Part shown: positions 1 through 8,834 of the stretch, in pieces | How the letters are laid out: the number at the start of each line of letters is the position of its first letter | Position numbering within the stretch: position 1 is the stretch's first letter | NCBI GenBank assembly: GCA_903845055.1 | Contig: CAIMWF010000148.1 | Span: forward strand, 1-33,473 | Reading direction: 5' to 3' | DNA from: an uncultured Bacteroidales bacterium | Lineage (GTDB): Bacteria > Bacteroidota > Bacteroidia > Bacteroidales > FEN-979 | Length of the DNA: 33,473 nt | Position numbers and translations under genes: made by a program | The notes under the pieces: generated by a model | Told to the model about the DNA's origin: nothing | Database searches by the model: none | The model's input: only the letters and a program-made list of their open reading frames with translations

Positions 1-867
1 GAATGAAAGAGATTGGGTCTCTTCCGTCATGAAGGGAAACATCCCGAAGCCGGGGATGGTATTGCCCCACACCGAAACGATGGGTTTCCTGAAGGCCGCC
101 GCCACATGCATCAGCCCGGTATCGTTCGTCATCACCGCCAGCGCCTGCCTGACGAGGGAGGCGGACTGGTTCAGGTTGTATCGTCCGCAGCCATTGTAAA
201 CGCCGGGGCCGGTCATACCGGCAATCAGCTCCCCGCGCCCGTGGTCTTCCTTCGCGCCAAGCAGGATGACCGGGTGCGAAAGTTCCCGGCATACCTCCGA
301 AACTTTGTCGGCAGGGAAGATCTTTGTGGTGTGTTTTCCCCCGATCACAACGGCAACATAACCGCCCCGGTGGCCCACGGGAAGCGTAGCCGGGTCAACT
401 TCGTCGGCGGGGGGAATGAAATAATCGAGTCCCATGCCGTCGTATCTGACCCCCAGCTTCACACATGCCCTGAAATAGCGGTCGACAATGTGCACATCGG
501 GCAGCAGGTTGATCCTGAAGCGGACCATCAGCCATTTGCGGAAGTTCAGCTTGGGAAAGGAGGCTGACCTGACGCCGAGCTGGGTCACGGCAAACACCGA
601 ACGGTAGTTTTTATGCAGGTCGACGACGAAGGTAAATCCCTGCGATTTGAGTTGCGGGATCAGGTCGTCGAAGTTGTGATCGTACTCCCATATTTTGGTG
701 ATGTGCGGGTTGCCCCGGAGCAAGGGTTCGAACTGGCTTTTGGTCAGGAAATGGATCTCGGCGCCGCGTAATTGCTGCCGGAGGCACCTGACCACCGCGC
801 TGGTCAGTACAATATCGCCGATCGAACTGAAACGGATTACAAGAACCTTAGTGAGTGGCCTGAGCAT
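1..867 (-). CDS. Glycosyltransferase family 9 (heptosyltransferase-like), 3' end cut off by window
   Basis: Reading the minus strand from an ATG at 867 gives 289 codons open to base 1, so the C-terminus lies outside the window. The N-terminus reads KVLVIRFSSIGDIVLTSAVV, the GT9 signature in which the Asp of GDI is the expected catalytic base. Near the end it has VMTNDTGLMHVAAAF followed by PIVSVWG, the usual nucleotide-sugar site of heptosyltransferases. The family transfers sugars, typically ADP-heptose, to the LPS core on the cytoplasmic face of the inner membrane. The exact sugar cannot be told from sequence. The open + frame over 13-567 is its shadow. The MBL gene upstream ends at 914, so the two could be co-transcribed. 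Confidence 0.9.
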   Translation of the reverse strand, partial: MLRPLTKVLVIRFSSIGDIVLTSAVVRCLRQQLRGAEIHFLTKSQFEPLLRGNPHITKIWEYDHNFDDLIPQLKSQGFTFVVDLHKNYRSVFAVTQLGVRSASFPKLNFRKWLMVRFRINLLPDVHIVDRYFRACVKLGVRYDGMGLDYFIPPADEVDPATLPVGHRGGYVAVVIGGKHTTKIFPADKVSEVCRELSHPVILLGAKEDHGRGELIAGMTGPGVYNGCGRYNLNQSASLVRQALAVMTNDTGLMHVAAAFRKPIVSVWGNTIPGFGMFPFMTEETQSLSF

Positions 868-913
868 CTTACAAAGTCAAAAAATATTTACATTATCCTC
901 CCGGGATGGCCTT

Positions 914-1552
914 TTACCGGATAAAGGGGTTATTCTCCTTCTCATACCCGATGGTGGTCTCGGGCCCGTGGCCCGGGTATACGATGGTTGCATCGGGCAG
1001 GGTGAAAAGCCGGTTCCGGATGCTGGCCATCAGCTGGTCAAAATCACCCGTGGGCAGGTCGGTACGGCCGATGGTATCCCTGAACAACACATCGCCGGTA
1101 ACCACGAAATCCTGGGCTTCGTTGTAAAAACAAACGCTCCCCTCGGCATGGCCGGGTGTAAAAAGGACCGTCAGCTCCGAATTCCCCCACGACACGACCT
1201 CCCCGGGCACCAGGAATTTTTTCGGTTCGGGCATCCTGCCGACCGTGTAGCCGAACGAAGCCCCGATTTCCTGGACTGTCTGAAAGAACGGCACCGAATT
1301 TTTATGGTATTCCGGCCTGATTCCATAAGTGAGGGAGACAAATTCATTTCCCAGCACATGGTCGATATGGCAATGGGTGTTGAGGTTACGGACCACCCTG
1401 AGGTTGTTCTCCGTGATAAAATCCTGCAGCTGGGCCTTCTCCCCTGTTTCGTAACAGGCGGGATCGATGATGACACAATCGCCAGTTTCATCGTACAGCA
1501 AATAGGTGTTGACCATGAAGGCGTTAAAGACAAACTTTGAAATTTTTATCAT
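914..1552 (-). CDS. MBL-fold metallo-hydrolase (glyoxalase II-like)
   Basis: The 212-residue protein starts at ATG 1552 (MIKISKF); a longer frame to 1684 would need a TTG start and would overlap the divergent gene. It carries the complete dinuclear metal site of the metallo-beta-lactamase fold: HCHIDH (H60, H62, D64, H65), H135 in GHAEGS, D154 in TGD and H195 in YPGHGPETT. The length and the GDVLFRDTIGRTDLP block match the short glyoxalase II-like hydrolases (YcbL type) common in Bacteroidota. It is likely a cytoplasmic thioester hydrolase; the substrate is not known. The start is divergent from the large propeller-barrel gene, with 116 bases between them and a -7 box at 1580-1587. Confidence 0.9.
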   Translation of the reverse strand: MIKISKFVFNAFMVNTYLLYDETGDCVIIDPACYETGEKAQLQDFITENNLRVVRNLNTHCHIDHVLGNEFVSLTYGIRPEYHKNSVPFFQTVQEIGASFGYTVGRMPEPKKFLVPGEVVSWGNSELTVLFTPGHAEGSVCFYNEAQDFVVTGDVLFRDTIGRTDLPTGDFDQLMASIRNRLFTLPDATIVYPGHGPETTIGYEKENNPFIR

Positions 1553-1579
1553 TCTTTTCGCGTTATTTCTGAGGTATTG

Positions 1580-1587
1580 CAAAGATA
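1580..1587 (-). promoter_or_regulatory. -7 box TATCTTTG for the MBL-fold gene
   Basis: The minus strand reads TATCTTTG, an exact match to the Bacteroidota -7 consensus TAnnTTTG, about 28 bases before the start at 1552. No clear TTG -33 element was seen at the expected distance. Confidence 0.5.
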
Positions 1588-1668
1588 TGAAAATGCGGCT
1601 GAATGGCCGGCACATTGAAAATAATCGTACTTTAGCAGTTCCAATTGAATTCCCTTGTATAACTTGAT

Positions 1669-4600
1669 ATGGCGAAGGATGCAAACGTGATCGGAGGTTT
1701 AAAAAGCTGGACGGTAGCGTTGTTTATCCTCTTTTTTGTCATCCTTTGTTCATATGGCGGCCATGCCCAGTTTTACAATGGATCACAGATGACCTTCGGA
1801 AAAAACAGGGTGCAGTACAGCAATTTTCTGTGGCTCTATTTCCGTTTTGAGAAGTTCGACACCTATTATTATCTCAACGGCCGCGAACTGGCGTTATACA
1901 CTGCCGAATATGCCGACAAGCACATTAAGGAGATCGAACTTGACCTGCAGTCGAACCTCGAAGAAAAGGTACAGTTCATCATATTCAACACCCTTTCCGA
2001 CCTCAAGCAAAGCAACATCGGCCTTTACGGCGACTGGGACTATTACAACACCGGCGGTGTCACCAAGATCATCGGGGGGAGGGTGCTCCTGTTTTTCGAC
2101 GGCAATTACGAACATTTTAACCGGCAGATCCGCGCCGGGATCACGCAGGTCATCCTCAACAACATGATGTACGGTACCGGCATCGGCGCCCAGATCAAGA
2201 ACAACGCGCTGTTTTCGGTTCCCGAATGGTACACCAACGGCCTCGTATCCTTCATTTCGCGCAAATGGGACGCCGAGATCGAGAACCAGGTAAGGGATGC
2301 GATCCTCCATGGGAAGTATGACAAATTCAACGGTCTTACCGGTGAGGAGGCGACCTATGCCGGCCATTCGCTCTGGAACTACATCGCCCTGAAATACGGG
2401 GCCTCGTCGATCCCCAACATCGTTTACATGGCCCGGCTCAGCAGGAATGTCGAAAAGGGTTTCCAGTATGTGGTCGGGGGAAATTTCAAATCGGTGATCC
2501 TGGACTGGCTTGCATTTTACAAGGATATCTACCGTGCCCAGGAAAACAGCCTGGGGCTTCCGCAGGGCGACCTGATCAACAGGCGAAACCGGCCCGACCG
2601 TGTTTACCATTCCCTGAAAATCGACCCTGAAGGCGGGAAGGTCGCATATGCCACGCATTATCTCGGCATCTACAAGGTATTTATCCAGGACACCGAAAAG
2701 GGCAAAAAAAAGCTGGTATTCCGGGGGGGCTACCGGCTTGCCGACCGTCCCGATTATACTTACCCGCTCATCGCCTGGCATCCGAGCGGGCGGGTCCTCG
2801 CCTTCCTGGCTGAACGCAAGGGAGAGATCTGGCTCTATTTCTACAACCTGGATGACCGGTCGCTGGAACACCAGAAACTTGTCAACTTCCAGAAAGTGCT
2901 CGACATGTCATACTCCGACGACGGGAGCCTCCTGGTACTCTCGGCAGTTCAGAAGGGGCAGTCGGATATTTTTGTGTACAACATCGCCTCAGGTTCGCAC
3001 GAGCAGATCACGCGGGACATATACGACGACATGAACCCCAGGTTCATCCATGGTTCGCGCGACATTATCTTCTCCTCAAACCGCGCCAACGATACCATCC
3101 GTTTCGACGACCCGGTGAAGATCGGGAACCTGCACGACAACAACGATATATTCATTTATCATTATTCGGCAAAAAGCAACGTGCTGCAGCGTATCACCAA
3201 AACCTCCGATGCCAGTGAAACACAGCCGCAGCCGTATGGCGACAACTTTTTCAGTTACCTGAGCGACCAGGGAGGAATTGTCAACCGTTACCTGGCAAGG
3301 TACGACAGTGCCATTTCGTACATCGACACGGTGACCCATTACCGTTATTTTACCACCACATACCCGGTCACCAGCTATTCGCGCAGCATCGTGGAACAGG
3401 ACATTTCGCCCAGGGCGGCGAAGATCGGCGAGATCATCTTCAGGGATGGCAATTATAAAATGTATACCAGCGACCTGGTCAGGCCCAAATATGTTCAGCG
3501 GGCCGAAATCCCCGTTTCAGCTTTTAAGGCAATGGCCGCGACCGCAACGAAAAAACCGCAGCAAGCCGCAAAACCCGACACCGTCATCCACCCGGACGAA
3601 CCCTTTGCTGTGCAGACCCGGAAGCATTTCAGCGTTGTCAGGCAAAGCGAGGTGTACAGCCAGATCCTGGCGAGGATCGACACCGTGCGCGGCTATAAGG
3701 TCGCCGGCAACGGTAAAACAGTTCCCGTCGCGGATACCGCGTCAAACAGCCTCCTTTCGCTCTACCGGGCGATGCAGAAGAGAGAGCTTTTCAGCGCCCC
3801 GTCCGTGAAGGACACCACGAACAAGTATAAAACCGCCAAGCAGCTGAATTACAATGTTGAGTATTACATCGACCAGATGGTCACCCAGATCGACTTCACC
3901 TATCTCAATTTTGCCTACCAGCCCTATACCGGCAGGGGCTCGACACCCCAGTTCATCAATCCCGGCATGAACGCCCTTTTCATGGTCGGGGTGACCGACC
4001 TGATGGAAGATTACCGCATTAGCGGCGGGGTGCGGCTGAATGTCAGCCTGGTCAACAACGAATACCTGTTCAGTTTCGGGAATTACCGCCACCGCCTCGA
4101 CCACCAGATCGTCTTTCACCGGAAGGTGGTGGAGGAGGCCGGGGTCTTTTCGATCGTCAGGCACAAGATACACGAACTGTATTACGTGGCAACCTACCCG
4201 TTTACACCTGTTCTGAACATCAAGGGAACCGCGTCAATCCGCTATGACCGGGCGGTCTATCTTTCGACCGACCAGCCGAACCTTGCACAGCCCGACCTGG
4301 ACAAGGTGTGGGGCAGCGTGAAGGGGGAACTTACCTACGACAACACCCGGGGACTGGGACTGAACCTATACCAGGGAACCCGGTACAAGCTTTTCGGCGA
4401 ATATTACCAGCTGGTGAACACCCACGGAAACAACATGGTGGTTTTGGGGATGGACATCCGCAATTACCAGAAACTGCACCGCACCCTGATCTGGGCGAAC
4501 CGTTTTGCCGCCAGCACATCGCTCGGCAGCAACAAACTCCTTTATTATATGGGAGGGGTCGACAACTGGATGTTCCCGAAATACAACGTTTTCCCGCTTG

Positions 4601-5037
4601 CAGCCGACGACCAGAACTACGCTTTCCAGACCCTTGCCACCAACATGCGGGGTTTCAACCAGAACATCAGAAACGGGAACAGTTTCTTTGTTTTCAACTC
4701 CGAACTGCGCTGGCCGGTTTTCCGTTACCTGTTCAACCGGCCCATCCGCTCGGATGTGATCAACAACTTCCAGATCATCGCCTTCGGCGACCTGGGAACA
4801 GCCTGGACCGGCGTCTCCCCCTGGTCGTCCACCAACCAGCTCTTCACCAGTTATATCAGCAACGACCCCCTGTTCATCAAAGTCGAGATACAGAAGGACC
4901 CGATCGTCGAGGGGTTCGGTTTCGGCGCCCGTACCCGGTTGTTCGGCTACTTTCTCAGGGGTGACCTTGCCTGGGGGGTCGAAGACGGCCATGTCGGGAA
5001 ACCGATATTTTACTTTTCTCTCAGCCTCGACTTCTGA
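1669..5037 (+). CDS. Outer-membrane protein: degenerate peptidase-MA-like domain, TolB-like propeller and C-terminal barrel
   Basis: This 1122-residue protein starts at ATG 1669 and has a signal peptide ending near HAQ (residue 34). Residues about 100-280 resemble the gluzincin peptidase MA fold, but the HExxH position reads AGITQ (156-160) and the later PEWxxE motif reads PEWYTN (185-190), so zinc binding should be lost. Residues about 310-620 are WD40/TolB-type propeller blades, for example the segments around IAWHPSGRVLAFLAE and DIFVYNIASGSHEQIT. Residues about 720-1122 look like an outer-membrane barrel (BamA/surface-antigen style) ending in an aromatic residue (LDF). The predicted location is the outer membrane with a periplasmic front. 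It is coupled to the next gene (two bases between stop and start). Function unknown. Confidence 0.85.
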   Translation: MAKDANVIGGLKSWTVALFILFFVILCSYGGHAQFYNGSQMTFGKNRVQYSNFLWLYFRFEKFDTYYYLNGRELALYTAEYADKHIKEIELDLQSNLEEKVQFIIFNTLSDLKQSNIGLYGDWDYYNTGGVTKIIGGRVLLFFDGNYEHFNRQIRAGITQVILNNMMYGTGIGAQIKNNALFSVPEWYTNGLVSFISRKWDAEIENQVRDAILHGKYDKFNGLTGEEATYAGHSLWNYIALKYGASSIPNIVYMARLSRNVEKGFQYVVGGNFKSVILDWLAFYKDIYRAQENSLGLPQGDLINRRNRPDRVYHSLKIDPEGGKVAYATHYLGIYKVFIQDTEKGKKKLVFRGGYRLADRPDYTYPLIAWHPSGRVLAFLAERKGEIWLYFYNLDDRSLEHQKLVNFQKVLDMSYSDDGSLLVLSAVQKGQSDIFVYNIASGSHEQITRDIYDDMNPRFIHGSRDIIFSSNRANDTIRFDDPVKIGNLHDNNDIFIYHYSAKSNVLQRITKTSDASETQPQPYGDNFFSYLSDQGGIVNRYLARYDSAISYIDTVTHYRYFTTTYPVTSYSRSIVEQDISPRAAKIGEIIFRDGNYKMYTSDLVRPKYVQRAEIPVSAFKAMAATATKKPQQAAKPDTVIHPDEPFAVQTRKHFSVVRQSEVYSQILARIDTVRGYKVAGNGKTVPVADTASNSLLSLYRAMQKRELFSAPSVKDTTNKYKTAKQLNYNVEYYIDQMVTQIDFTYLNFAYQPYTGRGSTPQFINPGMNALFMVGVTDLMEDYRISGGVRLNVSLVNNEYLFSFGNYRHRLDHQIVFHRKVVEEAGVFSIVRHKIHELYYVATYPFTPVLNIKGTASIRYDRAVYLSTDQPNLAQPDLDKVWGSVKGELTYDNTRGLGLNLYQGTRYKLFGEYYQLVNTHGNNMVVLGMDIRNYQKLHRTLIWANRFAASTSLGSNKLLYYMGGVDNWMFPKYNVFPLAADDQNYAFQTLATNMRGFNQNIRNGNSFFVFNSELRWPVFRYLFNRPIRSDVINNFQIIAFGDLGTAWTGVSPWSSTNQLFTSYISNDPLFIKVEIQKDPIVEGFGFGARTRLFGYFLRGDLAWGVEDGHVGKPIFYFSLSLDF

Positions 5038-5039
5038 TC

Positions 5040-5489
5040 ATGAGCCTTCCTGAAACACACATCACCGATTTTATCGCCGAACACCATATCCTTAACCTCG
5101 CCATTTCCAGGAATGACCTTCCCTGGTGCGCCACCTGCTATTATGCCTACCTGAAGGACCTGAACCGGTTTGTCATCACCTCCGATCATGACACACGGCA
5201 TATCCGGGAGGTGACCGAAAGCGGGAACTACCGCGTGGCCGGGACCATCGCCCTTGAGACGAAGCTCGTCGGAAAAATCAGGGGGATCCAGTTCTCTGGA
5301 TTGTTGACAACCCCGGAAGGGGATGACCTGAAAACGGCAAAATCGGCCTACCTCAGAAGATTTCCCATCGCCCGGCTGATGCCGGCATTACACCTGTGGT
5401 TTGTTGAACCTGACTTTATTAAGATGACCGACAACCAGCTCGGTTTTGGCAAAAAACTGCTCTGGTCTGCCGCAGATACCCGTAATTAA
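5040..5489 (+). CDS. YhbP/UPF0306-type pyridoxamine 5'-phosphate oxidase-fold protein
   Basis: The 149-residue protein starts two bases after the stop of the barrel gene, so translational coupling is likely. It shows the layout of the FMN-binding split-barrel family: LAISRNDLPWCATCYYAY near the N-terminus, ITSDHDTRH, VAGTI, then KIRGIQFSG. This is the pattern of the small YhbP proteins, which are related to PNPOx but lack proof of that activity. It is probably cytoplasmic and flavin-binding. Why it follows an outer-membrane protein is not evident. 216 bases without a gene follow, holding the nrdJ promoter. Confidence 0.8.
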   Translation: MSLPETHITDFIAEHHILNLAISRNDLPWCATCYYAYLKDLNRFVITSDHDTRHIREVTESGNYRVAGTIALETKLVGKIRGIQFSGLLTTPEGDDLKTAKSAYLRRFPIARLMPALHLWFVEPDFIKMTDNQLGFGKKLLWSAADTRN

Positions 5490-5666
5490 AGGCCCGGCGG
5501 GCATCTGCTGAATTATCAAAGTCTATGTTTTTTGAAGTCAGGTATTTACCTGAGTTACGCACCACCCCTGTTAATAACTAAATTTACCCGTCCCGGTTCT
5601 TCGTTGTATATTGCCTCATCAAAATATTTCCCAAAAATTTATTGTAACGTTCGAAAGAATAGTTAA

Positions 5667-5694
5667 TTGACAAAACTGGTACATAACAGATAAT
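5667..5694 (+). promoter_or_regulatory. Sigma70-like promoter of nrdJ (TTGACA, 16 bases, GATAAT)
   Basis: TTGACA at 5667-5672 and GATAAT at 5689-5694 are separated by 16 bases, and ATG follows at 5706. This looks more like an E. coli promoter than the TAnnTTTG boxes elsewhere in the window. Transcription would begin close to the start codon, leaving little or no leader. It may be a chance match in AT-rich DNA. Confidence 0.35.
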
Positions 5695-5705
5695 CCTGTT
5701 CATGC

Positions 5706-8381
5706 ATGGAAAATAACATGGTGGTAAATACGGAAAAGGATCATAAATCCGACTATTACAATGAAGTACTGGCAAAAAGAATCCGGCCGAAAATGACGAT
5801 TGAAGAATTTGAAATGAGCGAAAAAAAATCACAGGAACCTGCCAGGCAGATTTACTCGTTTGCCGAGGTGGTTGAAAAATCAACAGCGTATTTTAAGGGG
5901 GACAGCCTGGCCGCGAATGTCTGGGCCAACAAGTATGCCCTGAAAAATTCGGAAGGCCAGTTGTTCGAACTGACCCCCGATGACATGCATCGTCGCATCG
6001 CCCGGGAGATTGCCCGGGTTGAAATAAAATATCCCAACCCGATGAGCGAGGATGAGTTGTTCGAACTCATGCGCAATTTTAAATACATCGTTCCGCAGGG
6101 AAGTCCGATGGCCGGTATCGGCAATGATTACCAGATCGGCTCCCTGTCGAATTGCTTTGTCATCGGGAACGAAGGCGCCTCCGATTCCTACGGGGCCATC
6201 ATGAAAATCGATGAAGAGCAGGTTCAGCTGATGAAACGCAGGGGCGGCGTTGGCCACGACCTGTCGCATATCAGGCCCAAGGACAGCAGGGTGAAGAACA
6301 GCGCGCTGACCTCCACCGGCATCGTACCCTTCATGGAACGGTACTCGAACTCGACCCGCGAAGTGGCCCAGGAGGGCAGGCGGGGCGCCCTGATGCTCAG
6401 CATTTCGGTTGTTCACCCCGATTCCGGGAACTTCATTGATGCCAAGCTTGAAGCCGAAAAGGTCACAGGTGCAAACATCTCCGTGAAGATCACCGACGAG
6501 TTCATGGATGCAGTTATAAACGATACCGAATTTATCCAGAAATTCCCCGTGGATTCCGACAATCCCATGGTCACAAAACCGATCAGGGCGCGTGAACTCT
6601 GGAGCAAGATCGTGCACAATGCCTGGAAATCGGCCGAACCCGGCATCCTTTTCTGGGATACCATCATCCGCGAATCGATCCCCGACTGTTATGCCGACCT
6701 TGGCTTCCGGACGGTATCGACCAACCCCTGCGGCGAAATCCCCCTTTGCACTTACGACAGCTGCCGCCTCCTGGCCATCAACCTGTACAATTACGTCGAC
6801 AAGCCCTTCACCGCCGATGCCAGCTTTGATTCTGAATTGTTTATTTCACACGTTCACAAGGCCCAGCGCATCATGGACGATATCATCGACCTCGAGCTCG
6901 AGAAGATCGACCGCATCCTGGCAAAGATCGACCAGGATCCCGAAGGGGAAGAGATCAAGGCCCGCGAACGCAACATGTGGCTGAATATCAAGAAAAAAGC
7001 ACTGCAGGGTCGCAGGACCGGCTTCGGGATCACCGCCGAAGGCGACATGCTCGCCGCACTCGGTACCCGCTATGGCTCCGACACGGCCACCGATTTTTCT
7101 GTTGAAGTGCACAAGATCCTCACCATTGAAGCCTATCGCTCGTCAGTCACCATGGCACGCGAACGAGGAGCCTTCCCGGTTTACGATACCAGGCGGGAGG
7201 AAAACAATCCTTTTATCAATCGTATCCGTGAAGCCGCCCCCGACGTTTATGAGGACATGGCCAAATACGGCCGCCGGAACATCGCCATGCTGACCATCGC
7301 GCCAACCGGCTCGGTGAGCATCCTCACCCAGACCACCTCGGGGCTCGAACCGGTCTTTGCCGTTTCGTACAAACGCAGGAGGAAGGTAAACCCCAACGAC
7401 AAGAATGTCAAGATCACCTTTACCGACAAGGTGGGCGATACGTGGGAAGAGTACAACGTTTTTCACCACAATTTCGTCACCTGGCTTACCGTCAACGGAT
7501 ACAATGTCGACGAGGTGGCCCATATGGACGACGAAGAGCTGAAACCCATCATCCAGCAATCGCCATACTACAAGGCGACCGCCAACGATGTCGACTGGGT
7601 GGCCAAGGTGACCATGCAGGGAGCCGTACAAAAATGGGTGGACCATTCCATCAGTGTCACGGTGAATGTACCGAACGACACGAAAGAGGAGATGATCAGT
7701 TCGATCTACGAAACAGCCTGGAAGGTTGGCTGCAAGGGGATGACCGTTTACCGCGACGGTTCACGCGACGGCGTGCTGGTGAACAACAACGTGAACGACA
7801 AGAAGGAAAAAGCAGAAGGGGATGAGTTCGTTGAGACGAAAGCGCCCCATCGCCCCGACCGGCTGGAGGCAGAGATCGTCCGTTTCCAGAACGACCACGA
7901 AAAATGGGTGGCCGTGGTGGGTATCCTCAACGGAAGGCCATACGAGATCTTCACCGGCGTTGCCGAAGACTTCTGGGTTCCCACCTGGGTGCAGAAGGGG
8001 TGGATCATCAAAACCCGCACCGACAACAACGGTTCGCGGTACGATTTCCAGTTCGAAGACCGCCAGGGTTACAAGATCACCATCGAAGCCCTATCGCGTT
8101 CGTTCAACAAGGAGTACTGGAACTATGCCAAACTGATCTCGGGGATCCTGCGTCACGGGATGCCGCTGATCTTCGTGGTCAACATCATCTCCAAACTTCA
8201 TTTCGAGGTGGATTCCATCAACACCTGGAAGAACGGCGTGGAGCGCGCCCTCAAGAAATTCATCCCCGACGGCACCAAGGCCGCCGAACACGCCTGCCCG
8301 AAATGCAGCGATCCCAACGGCCTGATATACCAGGAAGGTTGCCTGGTATGCAAAAGCTGCGGCTATTCCAAATGCGGATAG
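5706..8381 (+). CDS. nrdJ: Adenosylcobalamin-dependent (class II) ribonucleotide reductase
   Basis: The 891-residue protein makes deoxyribonucleotides from ribonucleotides using B12 to create the thiyl radical, so it works with or without oxygen. Evidence: C150 in GSLSNCF (one half of the redox pair), the catalytic loop NPCGE with C342 and E344, the block APTGSVSILTQTTSGLEPVF, and MTVYRDGSR. The C-terminal tail has six cysteines (C864, C867, C879, C882, C885, C890) ending CGYSKCG, as in NrdJ enzymes that use a C-terminal thiol shuttle or zinc finger. No ATP-cone is apparent at the N-terminus. It is a single gene, convergent with the 25-residue-repeat gene three bases away. No other nrd gene and no cobalamin riboswitch were seen. 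Confidence 0.96.
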   Translation: MENNMVVNTEKDHKSDYYNEVLAKRIRPKMTIEEFEMSEKKSQEPARQIYSFAEVVEKSTAYFKGDSLAANVWANKYALKNSEGQLFELTPDDMHRRIAREIARVEIKYPNPMSEDELFELMRNFKYIVPQGSPMAGIGNDYQIGSLSNCFVIGNEGASDSYGAIMKIDEEQVQLMKRRGGVGHDLSHIRPKDSRVKNSALTSTGIVPFMERYSNSTREVAQEGRRGALMLSISVVHPDSGNFIDAKLEAEKVTGANISVKITDEFMDAVINDTEFIQKFPVDSDNPMVTKPIRARELWSKIVHNAWKSAEPGILFWDTIIRESIPDCYADLGFRTVSTNPCGEIPLCTYDSCRLLAINLYNYVDKPFTADASFDSELFISHVHKAQRIMDDIIDLELEKIDRILAKIDQDPEGEEIKARERNMWLNIKKKALQGRRTGFGITAEGDMLAALGTRYGSDTATDFSVEVHKILTIEAYRSSVTMARERGAFPVYDTRREENNPFINRIREAAPDVYEDMAKYGRRNIAMLTIAPTGSVSILTQTTSGLEPVFAVSYKRRRKVNPNDKNVKITFTDKVGDTWEEYNVFHHNFVTWLTVNGYNVDEVAHMDDEELKPIIQQSPYYKATANDVDWVAKVTMQGAVQKWVDHSISVTVNVPNDTKEEMISSIYETAWKVGCKGMTVYRDGSRDGVLVNNNVNDKKEKAEGDEFVETKAPHRPDRLEAEIVRFQNDHEKWVAVVGILNGRPYEIFTGVAEDFWVPTWVQKGWIIKTRTDNNGSRYDFQFEDRQGYKITIEALSRSFNKEYWNYAKLISGILRHGMPLIFVVNIISKLHFEVDSINTWKNGVERALKKFIPDGTKAAEHACPKCSDPNGLIYQEGCLVCKSCGYSKCG

Positions 8382-8384
8382 CCT

Positions 8385-8783
8385 TCAGAACTGTTTCTTG
8401 TGATAGTCAAAGGTGGTGTTGTCGCGCAGATCCTTGATCCGTCTTGCAATCAGGACGAAGGCCTGCAGGTTGTTCCCGTGCAGCCAGTCGATGGCCGTCT
8501 GTTTGCCCCGGCATGCATCGGCAAAAACCACCAGGAAGGGGTGCTTGTTCACCTGTAGCCACCGGCAGGCCTGTGCATTTTCATCAATGGCCGCATCGAA
8601 TGCCGCCAGGTGAAAAAACTTATTGCGGAACAGCCACACCGTTGCCTCTTCGCTTCCCCTGATGGCATGGGCCAGGGCAGCCACCTCGGGATAGCCATTC
8701 TTCATCAGCCACTCCACGATCTCCGTGTTGCCGATTACCGCCTCTCCGAAGGCCAGCCAGATTTTGGGGGGATAGTACAACAT
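8385..8783 (-). CDS. Small protein of four exact 25-residue WL repeats, function unknown
   Basis: The 132-residue protein starts at ATG 8783. It has no signal peptide or membrane segment and is probably cytoplasmic. Tryptophans sit at residues 25, 50, 75 and 100, each followed by Leu. Each 25-residue unit runs like HAIRGSEEATVWLFRNKFFH then LAAFD: a small residue pair, an acidic/charged helix ending in WL, N or G two to four residues later, and a second hydrophobic helix. That suggests an alpha-helical solenoid of two short helices per repeat, somewhat ankyrin-like. I do not recognise the family. The gene lies downstream of the radical SAM gene on the same strand, separated by a heptamer array. 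Confidence 0.75.
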   Translation of the reverse strand: MLYYPPKIWLAFGEAVIGNTEIVEWLMKNGYPEVAALAHAIRGSEEATVWLFRNKFFHLAAFDAAIDENAQACRWLQVNKHPFLVVFADACRGKQTAIDWLHGNNLQAFVLIARRIKDLRDNTTFDYHKKQF

Positions 8784-8785
8784 TT

Positions 8786-8834
8786 CGATTGACGATTTAC
8801 GATTTACGAATGACGATTTACGAATGACGAATTA
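8786..8834. repeat. Heptamer array, seven units (CGATTTA/CGAATGA type)
   Basis: Seven consecutive 7-base words in register. The variants seen are CGATTTA, CGAATGA, CGATTGA and CGAATTA. The array fills nearly all of the gap between two minus-strand genes and overlaps the TAA stop of the radical SAM gene (8832-8834). Confidence 0.9.

Noticed and set aside
13-567. Open + frame of 184 codons at the left end
   Set aside because: It is antisense to the GT9 gene, which has clear family motifs; the + product is Pro/Gly/His-rich without a domain.
1894-2871. Open minus frame of 325 codons
   Set aside because: It lies wholly inside the propeller-barrel gene; its composition is typical of a shadow frame.
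5490-5705. Cobalamin riboswitch before nrdJ
   Set aside because: I looked for the conserved B12 box and found none by eye.
8786-8834. Heptamer arrays as CRISPR
   Set aside because: Units are 7 bases with no spacers, and no cas genes are present.
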